From Chytriomyces cf. hyalinus JEL632 (lineage: Eukaryota; Chytridiomycota; Chytridiomycetes; Chytridiales; Chytriomycetaceae): a stretch of DNA of 64,000 bases. Where the stretch lies: the NCBI GenBank assembly GCA_025435555.1, contig JAIWWG010000021.1, positions 186,001 to 250,000 on the forward strand, read 5' to 3'. Below the pieces are notes generated by a model. The model worked only from the letters and a program-made list of their open reading frames with translations. It was not told where the DNA came from and ran no database searches. Shown here piece by piece: positions 43,901 to 56,127 of the stretch. Each line of letters starts with the position of its first letter. Position 1 is the stretch's first letter. The position numbers were made by a program, and so were the translations under genes.

Positions 43901-44601
43901 GATAGTCGCAGTTGCAGTTGAAGGGGTCGGGAGAGTAGCTATTCACGCGGCTGGTAATGACGACGGTTAAATAAAAAAAGACAGTAAGCAGATATCCATC
44001 TCATAATGGATTCTCCAAAAGCTTGAGCGTTTATTTGTTCATTCATTGTTGGGCCCAGGCTTTGTTTAGGCGCGGGTGTTGCACCTGTCCATGGAATTTT
44101 TATATGACTAAAAACAAGAATTGTCACCGAAAACGCGGAACTTGAACGAAAAACGGAAACAAACGAAAAAACTGGAAAGCGTACGCCCCGCAGAAATGTG
44201 TGTTAACTCCCGCATTTTACGTACACCTTCTTGCGTGAAAACACACGCCAGTCGTCTTGAGCGACGTGCGTTGAAGAAATTTCAACGAAAACAAGATCCG
44301 ACTTTACCCGTGCAAAAGACGGAAAGCGTGGATGGTCTGCTGATTTCTGAGAAAGTGGGGCCGACCTGCTTCAGTCTTTTCTCAGATCTCTTCAACGGGA
44401 GCGGGTGATATTCATGCCATATCCACCCCACCACATGACACATTTCCGACATGATTTTCTGACATTTGAGAAAGATGAGCTTGGTCCGTTTTACCTTATC
44501 GGTTGTTCTTGGGCAGATCAAGCACATGTTTGACATCCATTGCTCCTGCCGCTCCGAATGCTACCAACAAAACACGATAAAAAACAATAACGAAACAAAA
44601 T

Positions 44602-44673
44602 GGGCCTCACGGGGAATTGAACCCCGGACCTCCTGCACCCAAAGCAGGAATCATACTACTAGACCATAAGGCC
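44602..44673 (-). tRNA. tRNA-Pro (UGG)
   Basis: 72-nt cloverleaf, no intron. The acceptor stem GGCCTTA/TGAGGCC pairs fully (one G-U). Anticodon stem CCTGC/GCAGG encloses loop TTTGGGT with anticodon TGG; T-arm CCGGGGTTCAATTCCCCG. Has a fungal tRNA-Pro-like D-arm (TGGTCTAGTAGTATGATTC). Confidence 0.95.
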
Positions 44674-45491
44674 GCTGACATTTGTTACGTAATCAACTCG
44701 ATTCCGTCACGCGTCTCTAATTGAGAACAATGGACACTCTTTTTCTTGACCGTGCACAATGACATCACCTCCACAATGCCTCATCACCAATCGTTTCCTT
44801 CCTCTTTATTCAGTAACGCTATTTAAAGCGCACGTTATCACTTCAATAAAGATCAGTCTCCTCTCAATCTTCTCTCTGCTCTTAGCACTCTCCAAACTCA
44901 ATCCAAACTCCTGAATTGATCACGTAGCCACGCCGCAGCTCTTGGTCGATTCCCTAACAACATTTGCATGTAATTAACATACTTGCTTCATGATTCCAGA
45001 CCTTTCACGTTCCTGTGTAAATCTTAAATCTATTTTTATCGCGAATCTCGGAACATTCAAGATTGACATAACAACCAAGCAACGTCGATCCCTTGCCTCC
45101 ATTCCTATTTAAGCTCATGTCTTTTAGTTGAACCAGTTAATCCATAATCCTCTCTTCCTCTCTGCCTTGCAGAACAAACTTGAAAAACCTTCCTCATTGA
45201 TCAAGAGCCACTCCGCGTTCTGAAAAGCCAGAAGACGACGTTGAAGAAAGCAGGGACCATGGCCGTGTAGTGTAAAATAAAAGAAACATCCTGAATCAAC
45301 GGGATGGGATTGGATGGGATGGGATGTGCTTGAGGGAATGACGCCAAAATGATGACTTACCAAATTTCCATCACCGCCAAAATGGGAATGTGTCTTCTGT
45401 TTCGTATATAAATTTTAGGATTTGCCAAACAAAAAACCCGTAATTTTTGAGTGTCAGCCCCCAAATTATATTATAAGGAACAAAGCAACAG
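44674..45491. other. Intergenic region with a possible minus-strand 3' exon
   Basis: A minus-strand frame at 45219-45124 encodes NAEWLLINEEGFSSLFCKAE, then RKRGLWINWFN and a stop, preceded by a good acceptor (CTTTTCAG) and, 141 nt upstream, a GTAAGT donor at 45360. The upstream exon has no in-frame start, so the gene could not be completed. The intron contains short GGGATGGGAT repeats near 45300. TATATTATAAG near 45470 may be the TATA box of the 45492 gene. Confidence 0.25.
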
Positions 45492-46064
45492 ATGCAGCGA
45501 CTTGGTCTCGATAAGAACAACAAGGCGCGTAAATACCACGGCGTGAACGACGAAACCTGCTGCGCAACAACGCACGCTCCCGCAAACCATCTCGACAGAA
45601 CTTGGTCCGCATCCAGCAGCAACAGCAGCACTGGTGAGAGAGACTCACTTTTGTGTGCAGCAACCCGAATTCCCTGATCAAACGCAAAAAAAAAAGCAGA
45701 GAAACGCACCTTCAAAAACACGGCGCAAACAACTTGGATGGGCGTGCCAGGGATTCGGTCGAGGTCAAGCCCGGTCCTTGCATCGACAAAGAAGACGCTT
45801 CAAGTAGCGAGGAACAAGACGCAGAAACTGTGTCGGGACATTTTCAGCATCCGCAACGACTTGGTGTACTCTGAGGACGTGAGCAGCAGCAGCAGCAGTG
45901 TGCCAGTTCACGGACCAGTGAGCAAACTGAAGAACGAACTGATCTTTGCTGAGGAGTCTATGGTGGGCATGCGCCGCACGTTTGCGTCGTATCGGCGACT
46001 TCAAAGCAGCGACTATCCGGAGTCACGTGACACGAAACTGGTTTCGGACGAAAAGAAAATATAA
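45492..46064 (+). CDS. Small protein with repeated LKNxLIYSE-type motif, copy A
   Basis: Exons 45492-45633 and 45700-46064 give 168 aa. No known domain. Basic and Ser/Thr-rich, with two copies of a short motif: SIRNDLVYSEDV and KLKNELIFAEES (a third, weak, near DTKLVSDE). The next gene (46230-46761) carries the same motif several times, so the two are tandem relatives despite little other similarity. No signal peptide or helix, so probably intrinsically disordered and cytosolic or nuclear; the motif would suit a short binding site for a partner. The acceptor follows a ten-A run (AAAAAAGCAG). Confidence 0.55.
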
Positions 46065-46229
46065 AAAGAAAAGAAGAAGAAGAAGTAAAAGAAAGAAATT
46101 CGAACCTGGAAAGTGAAATGAAAAATAAAATAAAAAAATGTTTAATAACGAAATTTATTTCTCCCCACAAACGGCTTCCATTCCATCCAACGACCTACAG
46201 CCCCAACTACAACCATCGAGAACGAGCAC

Positions 46230-46761
46230 ATGCTTCCAGGTACCAACTCCTACAAATCCAACAAGCACTCCTGCATGAGGTGGTTCAGACGCACAGCCGT
46301 GCGGACAGAAGGTGAGAGTGTGGGCTTGGTAATCTTTGCTGACAAGCCCTCTTGTCTCACGCCCTCTCGTGAACCCCCAAACAGACGCCCACGAAACCTC
46401 TCAGCTGCTGAAAGGCGAATCTACCACGACCTTACACGCAGATGAGACACAAAGGGGCCATCGCACGAACGTCTTTGCCATCAGCCTTCGCAACACACTT
46501 ATCCACAGTCACGACGACGAGGATACCGAGACAGACTCACGCAAACTGGAAGCAAGCGGCCGGTCGTCAAAGGGCCGTGTCTTTAACAAGCTGGTGTTCT
46601 CAGGAACGGTACCACAACACAGCGCAGCGGGTTCCTCCAAAAGAGAGGGCAGGGCCGCACTGAAGAATGATTTGGTGTACTCTGAGACAGACAGCTGCGC
46701 ACCAGCGAGGGAGAGTGGAAGTGGGAGTAGTTTGGCGTTGAAGAACAGTCTCATTTGTTGA
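46230..46761 (+). CDS. Small protein with repeated LKNxLIYSE-type motif, copy B
   Basis: Exons 46230-46311 and 46385-46761 give 152 aa. After a basic N-terminus (CMRWFRRTAVRTE) the chain is Ser/Thr/Asp-rich and carries four motif copies at intervals of about 25-40 residues: SLRNTLIHSHDD, RVFNKLVFSGTV, ALKNDLVYSETD and the C-terminal ALKNSLIC. The consensus with copy A is [LI][KR]N-x-L[IV][YFH][SA]E. Splice signals are canonical (GTGAGA...AAACAG) and the first intron lies in the same phase as in copy A. Function unknown. Confidence 0.6.
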
Positions 46762-47087
46762 AAATAAGCACCCTTGGTCAGCTTCAGCGTGGACAACTGG
46801 ACAGTCCCAGTCCCAATACTTAATAAAGGCTAATATGAATACGAAGCATTCAGCACTATAAGAAGCAGTGGTAACAGCTTCTGTGTGTGAAACATGTGCG
46901 TGGGCGCACGTCTCTCTGACAGCGGCCACCGGTTCAAGCCCCACTTTGGAATTAAATCTCCATATCACTCATCAAAACAAAACACACATCTTGAACGAAC
47001 TCTGTTTGTTGATGCCAACTGCAAAACAGTAAACCCAAACCGCCCTCTATCCCACGCTTTGTCAACTCTAAAACAACCAAAACCATA
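46762..47087. other. Convergent intergenic region
   Basis: Contains AATAAA-like polyadenylation sequence (TTAATAAAGG near 46820) and no supported gene. Confidence 0.3.
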
Positions 47088-48456
47088 TCAGAAAAAGATT
47101 TGCGATGTTTCAAACGCCTGTCTCCTTCCCCGCCCAACCCGCTCCCGGTTCAAATCACTGCTCGACAATCCTCCACTACGACCGCCATCAGACGTCCCAA
47201 AATTCACGCTTGCGGATTGTTGGCTTGATGCGTAATGATCGCTGTTTGGATTACTACCAGGAAAAGGCCCATCATTTCGTCCGAAATCCTCGCCTGAATT
47301 CGCACCCGCGCCACGTCTTCCAAGAGAAGCGGAGGATCCCATATTCATTCCAACTTGTTCATTCGAATCACTGAAAATGGATGAACGCGATGATACTTGA
47401 AAATGACGACGGCCCGATCTAGGAACATCTGTGGTACCACCAAACTGTTGCAATGTATCTCCAAACGAGTTGTTTGGAAACACTGAGTTGGATGAAACAG
47501 AGTTTGCACGGTTGGTCGAGGCGGCCTGGGTGGGGACAGTTGGAGGCGGCGTGGTTGCATTAAAGTCGGCTGCCGGAGCTGCACAGTGTCTCGCATTCAT
47601 GGATGCAGAAGTTGCAACAGCTGCATTAACTCTCGGTGAATCGCAAGATCCAAAGTCGTTGAAAATGCTCGTGTGCTTATGATGATCTGTGCGTTTCATG
47701 GCGGATACGGGGACATGGTCTGCAAACGTGTTTTGCAGCAAAGACAAACTCGACGACGGCTTTGCGCTTTGATACTCTCTACCGCCGTGCGATGGAGGTT
47801 TCATGCAAGACTCGTATTCTTGAAATGATGATGGATTGTCGTCCCTCTCATAAGAGTTGTGCGAATATGGTGTCCCTTGTCTACGCTGCATGGGTGAAGC
47901 TTGCTTAAGCTGCTCATTTTGCATGCTTTGATAGCGAGCGTACGCTTCATCCAAGTGGCTGCTTTCGTCCAAGCTGCTTTGTTGTTGATGATACGCTTTA
48001 AGAGAGTCTCCCTCGTGTTGTTCAGGCGTGCGTTTCGACGACGACGACGACGGATGATGATGATGAGAGTCCAAAAACGATGGCTGGTACTTCTTGAGCG
48101 TTCCTCCAGACTTGTTGTTGCTTGGGCCTTGTTGGTGGTGGTTGTAGTTTGTATTGAAAATGTCTGATGCCATTCGATCAATGCGTCCCCCGTTTGAAGG
48201 ACTTTGCTGCTGTTGTTGTTGGTCTCCCCAGGATCCACCAAAGACTGTGGACGCGTTTCGATCAAACCGGGCGGTCGTGCGAGGTGTTCCAGATGAGGGG
48301 GTTGAGGAGTTGCTGAAAATGTCCGAGTTGCGTTGGCTCTCTTTGATGGCAATACGAAGTGGTACTTTTTTTTTTTTTTTTTGAGCGTGTTTAGAAGGGC
48401 GGCGTGCAAGGGCTGGGATATATTGCATGGGGCTCACCTTCGCTTGCGTACGACAT
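47088..48456 (-). CDS. Disordered protein with repeated (R/N)xxSxIF motifs, Jupiter/HN1-like
   Basis: Exons 48456-48438 (MSYASE) and 48364-47088 give 431 aa. The protein is Gln/Ser/His/Gly-rich with repeated short motifs: QRNSDIFSN, DRNASTVFGG, DRMASDIFNT, HKHTSIFNDFG, SRSSIFSD and the C-terminal ETSQIFF. RMASDIFNT closely resembles the RMASNIFG core of animal Jupiter/HN1 (JPT) microtubule-associated proteins, so a microtubule or flagellar role is a reasonable guess. The acceptor of exon two directly follows a run of about 17 A. No membrane or catalytic domain. Confidence 0.65.
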
Positions 48457-48601
48457 TTTGTTGTTTGATGCCTGTTTGTCTTGCGCGCTTTTCAAAAAAT
48501 TGTCAACATTCAACCGCCACGCTCAAGGGAAAGCCAAAAAAAAAAAAAAAAAAAAAAATCGAATTTTTTATTCTTTAGTGTGAAAGCGCTATAGCTGTTT
48601 T

Positions 48602-51600
48602 TTATTGGCGAGCACGACCAGTTCTGGCATCACGACGCATGTTCTGTCCTTGCTGACTTGCAACATCCCCGCCTCCTCCAATAAAGAGGAACCACACCAA
48701 GTTCCAAACAATATAGAAAACAGTATACAAAACAGCCGAAAAAATCAAGTTTTGCTTTGCTGCAAAGAATCGAAGCCAATGCAAGCCAGCTTTTTTGGGC
48801 AACAACGGAGCGCGTTCGCGTAATGCAGGGTACTGTGTGCAAGAAAAAAAAAAACGAAATTTTAATGGACATAAAATCCTGGTATCAAGTTCATATAAAT
48901 ACGTTTACCAGTTCATCAAAGATTTGAGCGACCCAGCTTGTTCCATTCACGATCCATTCAATCTCATACGACAGAACCAATCTCTTCACGCGCGAACTCT
49001 GCGGTTTCAAAATCGGCACGTCTTTGGCATTACTTTTACGAAGCCCGCGTTTCACTTGTTCACGACCCGCAGCCGTCAATCTCACACGATCATGACCCAC
49101 CAAATCTGGAGTAAACACTCCCGGCACAATCTCGGTTGAAAACGCGTTCACTTCATCATCATCGTCAATTTCGGAATTGTGGAAGGGAAAGTTTCCGCTT
49201 CCACTTCCATAGTCGTCTCCATTGCCAACTCCAGCCGCGCCAATCACACTTGCTTCAATCGTGGCTCGCTCCTCTTCGGTAACGCTAAGGATTGTGACGC
49301 ACATTTTGGCGAGCGCGTTCAGCCTGGAGACGGATGCTTGAAGTGCTGCAGTTCGCTTTGCCTCACGCTCCTTGTCAACTTGTTGAGATGAGGACAATAC
49401 CATCGTTCCGAGATAGGTTGCCGCTTGCCATAATTGAATCCAGATTTGATAGTTGGACGAGTCTGAATTGGGACTAGTTTCGCCTTTTGATTGCGTCGGT
49501 GATGATGGAGCTTGACGTTCATTGGCCCGCAAAGAGTTGACTGGAAGGTATGTATTCAGACGAACGATGGTACCGTACGTGTTTGTAAGCATGGTGCGTG
49601 CCTGATTTTAAAGAAACAAAATTGGATGAGATGATGGATCATATGCACAGCAAACCAATAATCCTCACCAAAACAATCCCAGGACCATCGACCCCAACTC
49701 CAGTGCTGACATAATAGATTCCTTTCACACCACCAAACATGCTCTGATAATCCATGCGTCCTTCCAAGTCGATAATTCGGTTTCGCACCCAAAGCCCAAG
49801 CACCTCCAAACCACCCACCCGTTCAATCCATTCTGCTGCAGGGCCAGGAACTCCGCCAGATATGCTACCACCAGAATTATTTCGACTTCTTGCCGTAGGC
49901 CCACTGTTATTTCTCCCAGGCAACGAAACGCGACCTCCAACTACAGGCGCTCCAGATGTGGGCCCCATTTCATAATTTGCCAGCAACGAATCAATCGTTT
50001 TTAAAACTGAAAGTAATCCTTTTGTTCGATAGAAAACTTGCAGAACGCGTTCCAAGGTAGCAAACAGGGCTCTGTTTTTGTTTGGCATTGCCGTTGTCAT
50101 TGACGAGGGTTGAGCTGATAGAGCGCCTGTACTGGCGTTCGCAGTTCCGGATGATCGCGTCAGGTCAGATGGACGAGTGGCAGCAAATAAATCAAACTGA
50201 ACAGCGCGCTCCATGTAGTTCCTCAGAAGGCGGGAATAAAACAGAAAGTTCTGAGAAATGAATGGCACCCTGATGGAAATTCCGATGTTAGATTCTTCAT
50301 GATTGATGGCGTCGGTCGAAACTCACCATTCATGAGTGACATCCACAGATGCGCTGTTACCGTTCTTTTGCTGATCTCCGCCAACACTTTTGATTAAGGT
50401 ATTGGCACTGGGAGCACCAACAGATGACCGATTCCATGGCGTAATATAGCTGATCCAAATATCCACAACCAATGGAAAAGTGTCATCCAAGTCTGAAAAC
50501 TTGAGAGCCAATCTCAAAAAGTAGTAAACAGGCTTCTGAATCGTAAAGTACGCATGCCTACATTGTGTGCGCGATAAGGGAATTTGTGTAAAACGAACGT
50601 CATAATACTCACGTGATTACTTCATCATACGCAAGATCAAGCGTATTGCCTCCCATTGAATTTGAATTTGTCGGCATGAAGCCAGAAGCTCGACCAAATG
50701 CGTGTTGTGGCGGTTGTTGCGATCGATTCGCAAAAACTCCCTTCAATCGATCCAAGGAGGCTATATGGGAGACCACAATTTGGGCACACTGCATCTGAAT
50801 AGCGTTCGCACGCGCGTACTGAAAGTATGTTAATTCTCAAAGCATCGATGATTAACAAAACGAGGCTTCTTACAGTCACATTTCCGGAAGTTTCGTGGTA
50901 TTCGTTCTGACATAACCAAATTTCTGAAAATAGACCAATCACGAATTGCGATACGCCAATGCGAACACCTAAATCGCTTGACGGCATTTCACTATACGTT
51001 GGTCAAAAAATCAGTTTGGAAACAATGTCACACACAGTCGCAGATATACTTACGTGGAATTGAGGATAGAAACAGATGACTTTTTCGTAGCAGCAGCCGG
51101 CTGATTTCTGTTCAAAGCTGGTGCGATAGGTGCGCCAAAAAGTCCGCCAACGCCAGAGCTCAACCCATTATCACCAAATCGCCTCCGCAGCCCGTCGGTA
51201 GGCAATTCAAAGCCGATTGAAGACGATGCATTGGAAACAACAGGAGTTTGATTTGGTTCCGCAACAGGAGCTTGCGAAGGAACAAAGAATTCGAGATACG
51301 CTTTCAAGACTGAGAAATAGGTGGAATCGAAGTTTTTGAAGCGAAATGTTGTTGAAACTGAGGGCAGTTGACGACGGGGGACTGATGGTTCATTGCTGCC
51401 GGGGGTTGCCCGAGGAGGATGTCTCATAAAATCCGTCAACCCATGCGGAGATGGCGCCATTGGACGCGAATCCTACAGTCAATACAGAAACGCATCTACG
51501 ATAAGTTCCTTGCCAAATCTTTTGTGTTGTACATACGATGACTGGAATGGTTGATAAGGCCACATGGGTGAACTGAAAGATGAAATACTCAAGCATGTCT

Positions 51601-52241
51601 ATTTACCAGTAGTCATTAAAAGAATGGTTTTAGGATCTGAGATGGAGAGAGAACATAAACGGAGCACAACTCACTGAGCGTTAACATTTTCACACTATCC
51701 TTGGTTTCTTCGATTCGGCTCGCATACAGCTGTGGGAGAGGCCTTCCGGCAGCGATGGCTTTTTGAGTTGGGCCCTATCTTCATGGTTAGCAGTTGAGTC
51801 AGATGATGTCGAGACAAGCTAGAAGTACCGGCAGTGTGGCAAGCTGCACCGAATATTTCAAAGCAGGATCTGCTCGCAAAAGAAGACGCACGAAATTGCT
51901 GTCCGGCGCCATGAGAAGGGGAAGTGCGCCTGAGCATCTACCGCTATGGATTACACCCCTAATCGAATGCGCATCCCTTGTCAGAAGCGAGCACAGGTGC
52001 AATAAAATCCAAAAAGACATCCGAACGATAATCACCCGTCGTTCGTGCCCGAATTGGATCCGAATAAAACCGTGCACACGGTCGGCAGCCATTTGTGCAA
52101 GTCGGCAGTGGCGGCCCTGAATGCATTGTCTGAGTTCGCTCTTTGGGCCCATGCAGCGAGCCCGTCCAGAATAACGTTCTGGTCGCTGTTTTTGTAGTTG
52201 CCGAGAATGCTCTCGAGCTCGAATGTCGCGTGCGTCATCAT
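48602..52241 (-). CDS. SMPD4: SMPD4 (neutral sphingomyelinase 3) homologue
   Basis: A membrane-bound protein of the ER and nuclear envelope, described as a neutral sphingomyelinase; its catalytic mechanism is debated. Eleven exons run from 52241 to 48602, all in phase. Landmarks against animal SMPD4: LHKWLPTVCTVLFGS; LPGPTQKAIAAGRPLPQLYA (human VSYLPGPVKAS region); NMLEYFIFQFTHVALS (human FEYYIFFFALS); FPLVVDIWISYITPWNRSS (human LEMWLSYLQPWRY); VRLTAAGREQVKRGLRK and VLSYEIEWIVNGTSWVAQIF (human LTPLGRYQIINGLRR, RSYEIASLV); and a C-terminal membrane helix (FSAVLYTVFYIVWNLVWFLF). Disordered insertions lie in the middle exons. About 860 aa. Confidence 0.85.
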
Positions 52242-53083
52242 TCTCGAGTTTCTTTCTTTTTTACTCCGTTAAATATTTATTTACTGCCTTTATTTTACTA
52301 GGCAGACAGAATGTGTCCGAATAAACATCACAAGACCTGATGGATAAGCATTCCAATCGTTCAGACAAGCTCGGACTTTGCACTTAAGAAATAGCCCTCG
52401 GTCCAGCATCAAAATTTGGAATCAGACCCATATGACGCGTTCTCGAACGTACGGTGGAGGTTCCGTTTTAATTGGATATCCATATAATGCTGTACCTGCA
52501 CTTGAGATTCTTACCTCGGGCAATACATCATCGTACGCGTCGTTGTTCTGGCTCTTTATGCTGTTTTTCTATGAGAGTTGGCCGGGTGTTGCAGGGCAGT
52601 TGCGACTGTTCAGCAGCTCGCCCACTGTCAGGCAAACGTCTAAAGTTGGAGGAAACATGAATCACTGCCTCAAACAAAAATCTTTGATTCTGCGGTTCAA
52701 CCCGTAAAGCGCAGCTTGCACACCCTTCTTCTCTCGAATAATTGCTTGTCTTGCATGATTTGCACGATAAGAGCCCTTTTTGACTTGGTTGCAGTGACAT
52801 ACTTGGTTTTCGCGATGGACTGACGCGCATGTTGTTCTGAGGAACACTGTCGATAAGGGACGTCTCATTGTTGTGGGCTGCATCTGCGTTACTTTGCTTA
52901 GTTGCGCTCTTGTCCATGCGTTGCTTGCAATGCTTGATCGATGAAAATCGTGTCGCCGCTTCAAAAGAACAAGCGGCGCTCAATGTTGTAATGATAGCGC
53001 TCTTCTCCTGTGCAAATAATTACTCCGCACCGTATCACTTCATAATAATTCAATCGTCTGTCTCAAGCAGGCTCTCTTGAGAC
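52242..53083 (-). CDS. Hypothetical minus-strand frame (52528-52983) in otherwise gene-poor stretch
   Basis: A 151-codon minus-strand frame with a possible zinc-binding segment (LLSCKSCKTSNYSREEGC, then ASC). Another frame nearby (MFPPTLDVCLTVGELLNSRN) is equally protein-like, so the region may be a spliced gene I cannot resolve or a remnant. The outer parts (52242-52527, 52984-53083) show nothing. Confidence 0.22.
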
Positions 53084-53221
53084 CTACTCAAAGTTATTTT
53101 CCTGAGAGTTTTGGGCTTGGATGTCGAACCAAATCGCATAGTTGGTCCATACAAACGCGCCTAGTAAGGCCCATTGCAGGCAGCATTCACCCCCCAGGAT
53201 CGTTGATCGCTTTCTGGACAT
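53084..53221 (-). CDS. Putative small membrane protein
   Basis: A 45-aa frame from the ATG at 53221: MSRKRSTILGGECCLQWALL, then GAFVWTNYAIWFDIQ and a polar end (NSQENNFE). One membrane helix after a basic start resembles small respiratory-chain or ER subunits, but no family is recognised. The frame is open upstream of the ATG, so it may be a last exon. Confidence 0.35.
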   Translation of the reverse strand: MSRKRSTILGGECCLQWALLGAFVWTNYAIWFDIQAQNSQENNFE

Positions 53222-53335
53222 CTTCCGACCGCCTGGATCATTCTTGAACGTATTTTTTCTCAGCAAGTATCAAACCATGATATATTTTCACAACTTGCTT
53301 TCAAGAACATCACCAGCCATATGGATACCACCTAG

Positions 53336-55932
53336 TCATAACCCCTTGCTCTTCAAGAACGCATCCTGACTCGGTTCTCTTCCCAAAAATTCTGTCAAAC
53401 TATCGATTGCATCGCGCGATCCACCTCGCGCCAAAATCATGTCACGGTAGTCAGCACCGGCTGCCGCGTCCAACAATTTGCCTTCCTTGAAACGCGCGAA
53501 AAACATGTCCGTGGCATACACTTGACTCCACATGTATCCGTAATACTGCGCATCATAGCCTCCAGCCAAGTGTCCGAACGCTGCTGGGAAGAACGTTCCT
53601 GGAGTCGCATCCAGTCCTACGACGCGCTTTTGCATCTCCGGCCAAAGTGTGCGGATATCCGATTCGAGGCCGCTGTGAATGGCCTGGTCAAAAAGACCAA
53701 ACAGCAGCTGCCTGTTTTCAGTGTATCCACTGTTTGCATTTTTGCTTGCAATCAGGCGCTCCAGGAGATCAGCTGGAATTTTGCGAGTGGAGTCGTCAAT
53801 GTGGCCGGCAAGCATGTTGAGTGTTTCGGCTTCCCAACACCAGTTTTCAAGCATTTGAGATGGGCACTCGACAAAATCGCGTTCGACGCTGGTTCCCGCG
53901 AACCGAGCCCATTTCACATTGGAGCAAATCTTTTTTCGAAAGAAGGGAAGAGTTGGTTCCGTTGACTGTGCAGAGATGAAATTTTAAAAGCGACTGCTGT
54001 ACCTGGTGGAACACGTGCCCAAACTCGTGAAAGTAGGTCACAACTTCAGAGTGGAGTAGCAACGATGGCTTCTCAGCCGTGGGTTTCGAAAAGTTTGCCA
54101 CGAGAGCAGCGGCAGGTAATTGGCCATCTGCTTGCGGCTGCAGTCCAAACACCGCCGCATGTCCATACTTTCCATCGCGAGGATGCAAGTCCATGAAGAA
54201 GTGGCCAACCAGAGCATCACTTTTACGTGCGTCATGCACAGCATACATTTTTACATCGGGATGCCAAACTTGCTCAGCAAGCCCCTCTGTGACTTCGACA
54301 AACCTGAGTCCAAGCAGCTTCTGGTAAATTTCAAATAATCCCTTTGTAACAACGTGGAGTGGGAAGAACTTTTTCAAGGCCTCATGGTCGACTTGGTATT
54401 GCTCCAGTTCAATCAGGTTGATATAGTATGACATGTCGTACGGATGCAATTTGCCATCAAATGGCTCATTTCGAGCAAGTTTGGTTTTTTCCTTGATGGC
54501 CAGAAGGGCTTTCATATCATGGTCGAGGAGTGGCTGGAGCTTCTGATTCAACGTATTGAGGAACGTTTGAACAGTCTCAGGGGACTTTGCCATTCGAACA
54601 TCAAGGATGTACGAAGCGTGGTTAGGAAAACCTAAAAGTAATGCCTTGCAGAGGGATTAAAATCGGATCAGAATGCCTTAAGTGTGAACCAAACTTACTT
54701 GCTCATGACGCAGTTTAACCAACTTGTCCAGAATTTCAGCATTAGTGTCCTTGCAACGTGAATTGAAGGCAGCCTCCATTGCCGCACGGGTAGTGTCCAC
54801 ATGACAGAGTTTCAAGACTGGAACTGCGTCTGGATACTTAAGGCTAACTTCGAACTTTCCGTCTTCTTCACCTGCAGCAGGACAAGGTGTTAAATCAAGT
54901 CCTCAACTGACTTCCAAAAAGAAAACGGATCGCACGTTTCGTCAACCGGTCAATGAAGTCAGCCGGCAAGCCTTCAAGCTCAGCTTTGTCGAAAAAGAGC
55001 TTCGTGTTTTCCTCGCCCAAGTTCTTGCTAAACAGAATTCCCAGCTCAGAGATCTCCTTCTTGATGGCTGTAATGCGTTCCTGGGTCGCGGCGTCCAAGT
55101 CCAATCCGTTGCGTTTGAAGTCACGAATGATGCGATCCAACAGACGCTGATCATTCACGTCCAATGCCTCCTTTTTGGCGGCGTATTTTTGAACGGCAAG
55201 GAAGACATCTTTGCGCATAGAGGTTTCAACTGGGGATTGTAGGAGGTGGGAAAAATGTATAAGCGTTCGAAATTCTCCCAAATGTTAATGGAGACATGCG
55301 GTTACCGCAGAATGCACTCCATTTGGTGTCGGCGGCAGAACTTGCGTCGCGGACGGCTTTGTCAGCAGAGACATGCGATGGAAAGTCGAAGGAGGAGACC
55401 AGCGGCTGTAAGGTACGGTCTTCATCCCCGAGAAGTTTGATCTGCCAATCACGCATTCAATGAGTCCAAGTCAATTCTCTTAAAGAAAGACGCACAAAAT
55501 TACCGTATTTTCGAAAGTAAACTCCTTCGAGGCGGCAACTTTGTCGTTGATTTCCTTTGAACGGGCAATGACTTCGTCCACAAGATCCGTGATTGCATCG
55601 ACCGGCAAATTCAGCGTCAGTGCAGTGCGAGACAGCGGTGACACCGCGCGTGTTGCGGTATGGAATGTGTCGATCTGGTCACAGCATACACAGACACACA
55701 GAGCAGATGTCAATTTTCGTAATGCAAGAATGGATTGCTCGATGTAAGAAGCACTCACCGGCACATTCTCAGCGCCCAACACGCTCAGCAACGTTGGAAC
55801 AAACGATGACTCGTCGATAGAGTGCACAGCGGCTGGCACAGGTGCAATCCCTGCATGCGACACAAGCGTAGATGCAACCGATGCCGTGCGGGGCCGGATC
55901 GATTCAAGCACAAAACGACGGAAGGACACCAT
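53336..55932 (-). CDS. PRD1: M3 metallo-oligopeptidase (thimet oligopeptidase/saccharolysin type)
   Basis: A zinc peptidase cleaving short peptides in the cytosol or the mitochondrial intermembrane space. Seven exons (55932-55759, 55674-55504, 55441-55306, 55229-54936, 54871-54699, 54644-54003, 53929-53336) give 727 aa. The zinc site HEFGHVFHQ lies at residues 522-530, followed by ARFAGTSVERDFVECPSQML and ENWCWEAETLNMLAGH, which carries the third ligand. Other family blocks: KLFFDKAELEGLPADFIDRL, GFPNHASYILDVRMAKSPET, GHFFMDLHPRDGKYGHAAVF, AQYYGYMWSQVYATDMFFAR. The basic N-terminus (MVSFRRFVLESIRPRTASVA) suggests mitochondrial import. The last exon's acceptor is an A-tract (TCGAAAAAAG). Confidence 0.93.
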
Positions 55933-56127
55933 TTTCTTATTTTTCGGATGTTTTTTTAAACGGATGAGGTTTTGCCGCAGTGCCACCTGCACTTTTTTAT
56001 TTCAGAGCTCAAGTTGATGCCTGCTGACTGAGGGATGAGATACTGTTTGCCTTTTGCTGTCATTCCATACGGTTCCCCGCAACTACAACAATGTGGCGCG
56101 TTTTAAGAGGAAAAAATAAAAGCTAAC

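Noticed and set aside
44121-44408. + strand 95-codon basic frame next to tRNA-Pro
   Set aside because: No family similarity, no ATG at the frame start, no splice support and low composition bias; treated as chance.
53522-53965. + strand 147-codon frame
   Set aside because: Antisense of the conserved M3 peptidase last exon, which carries clear family motifs on the other strand.
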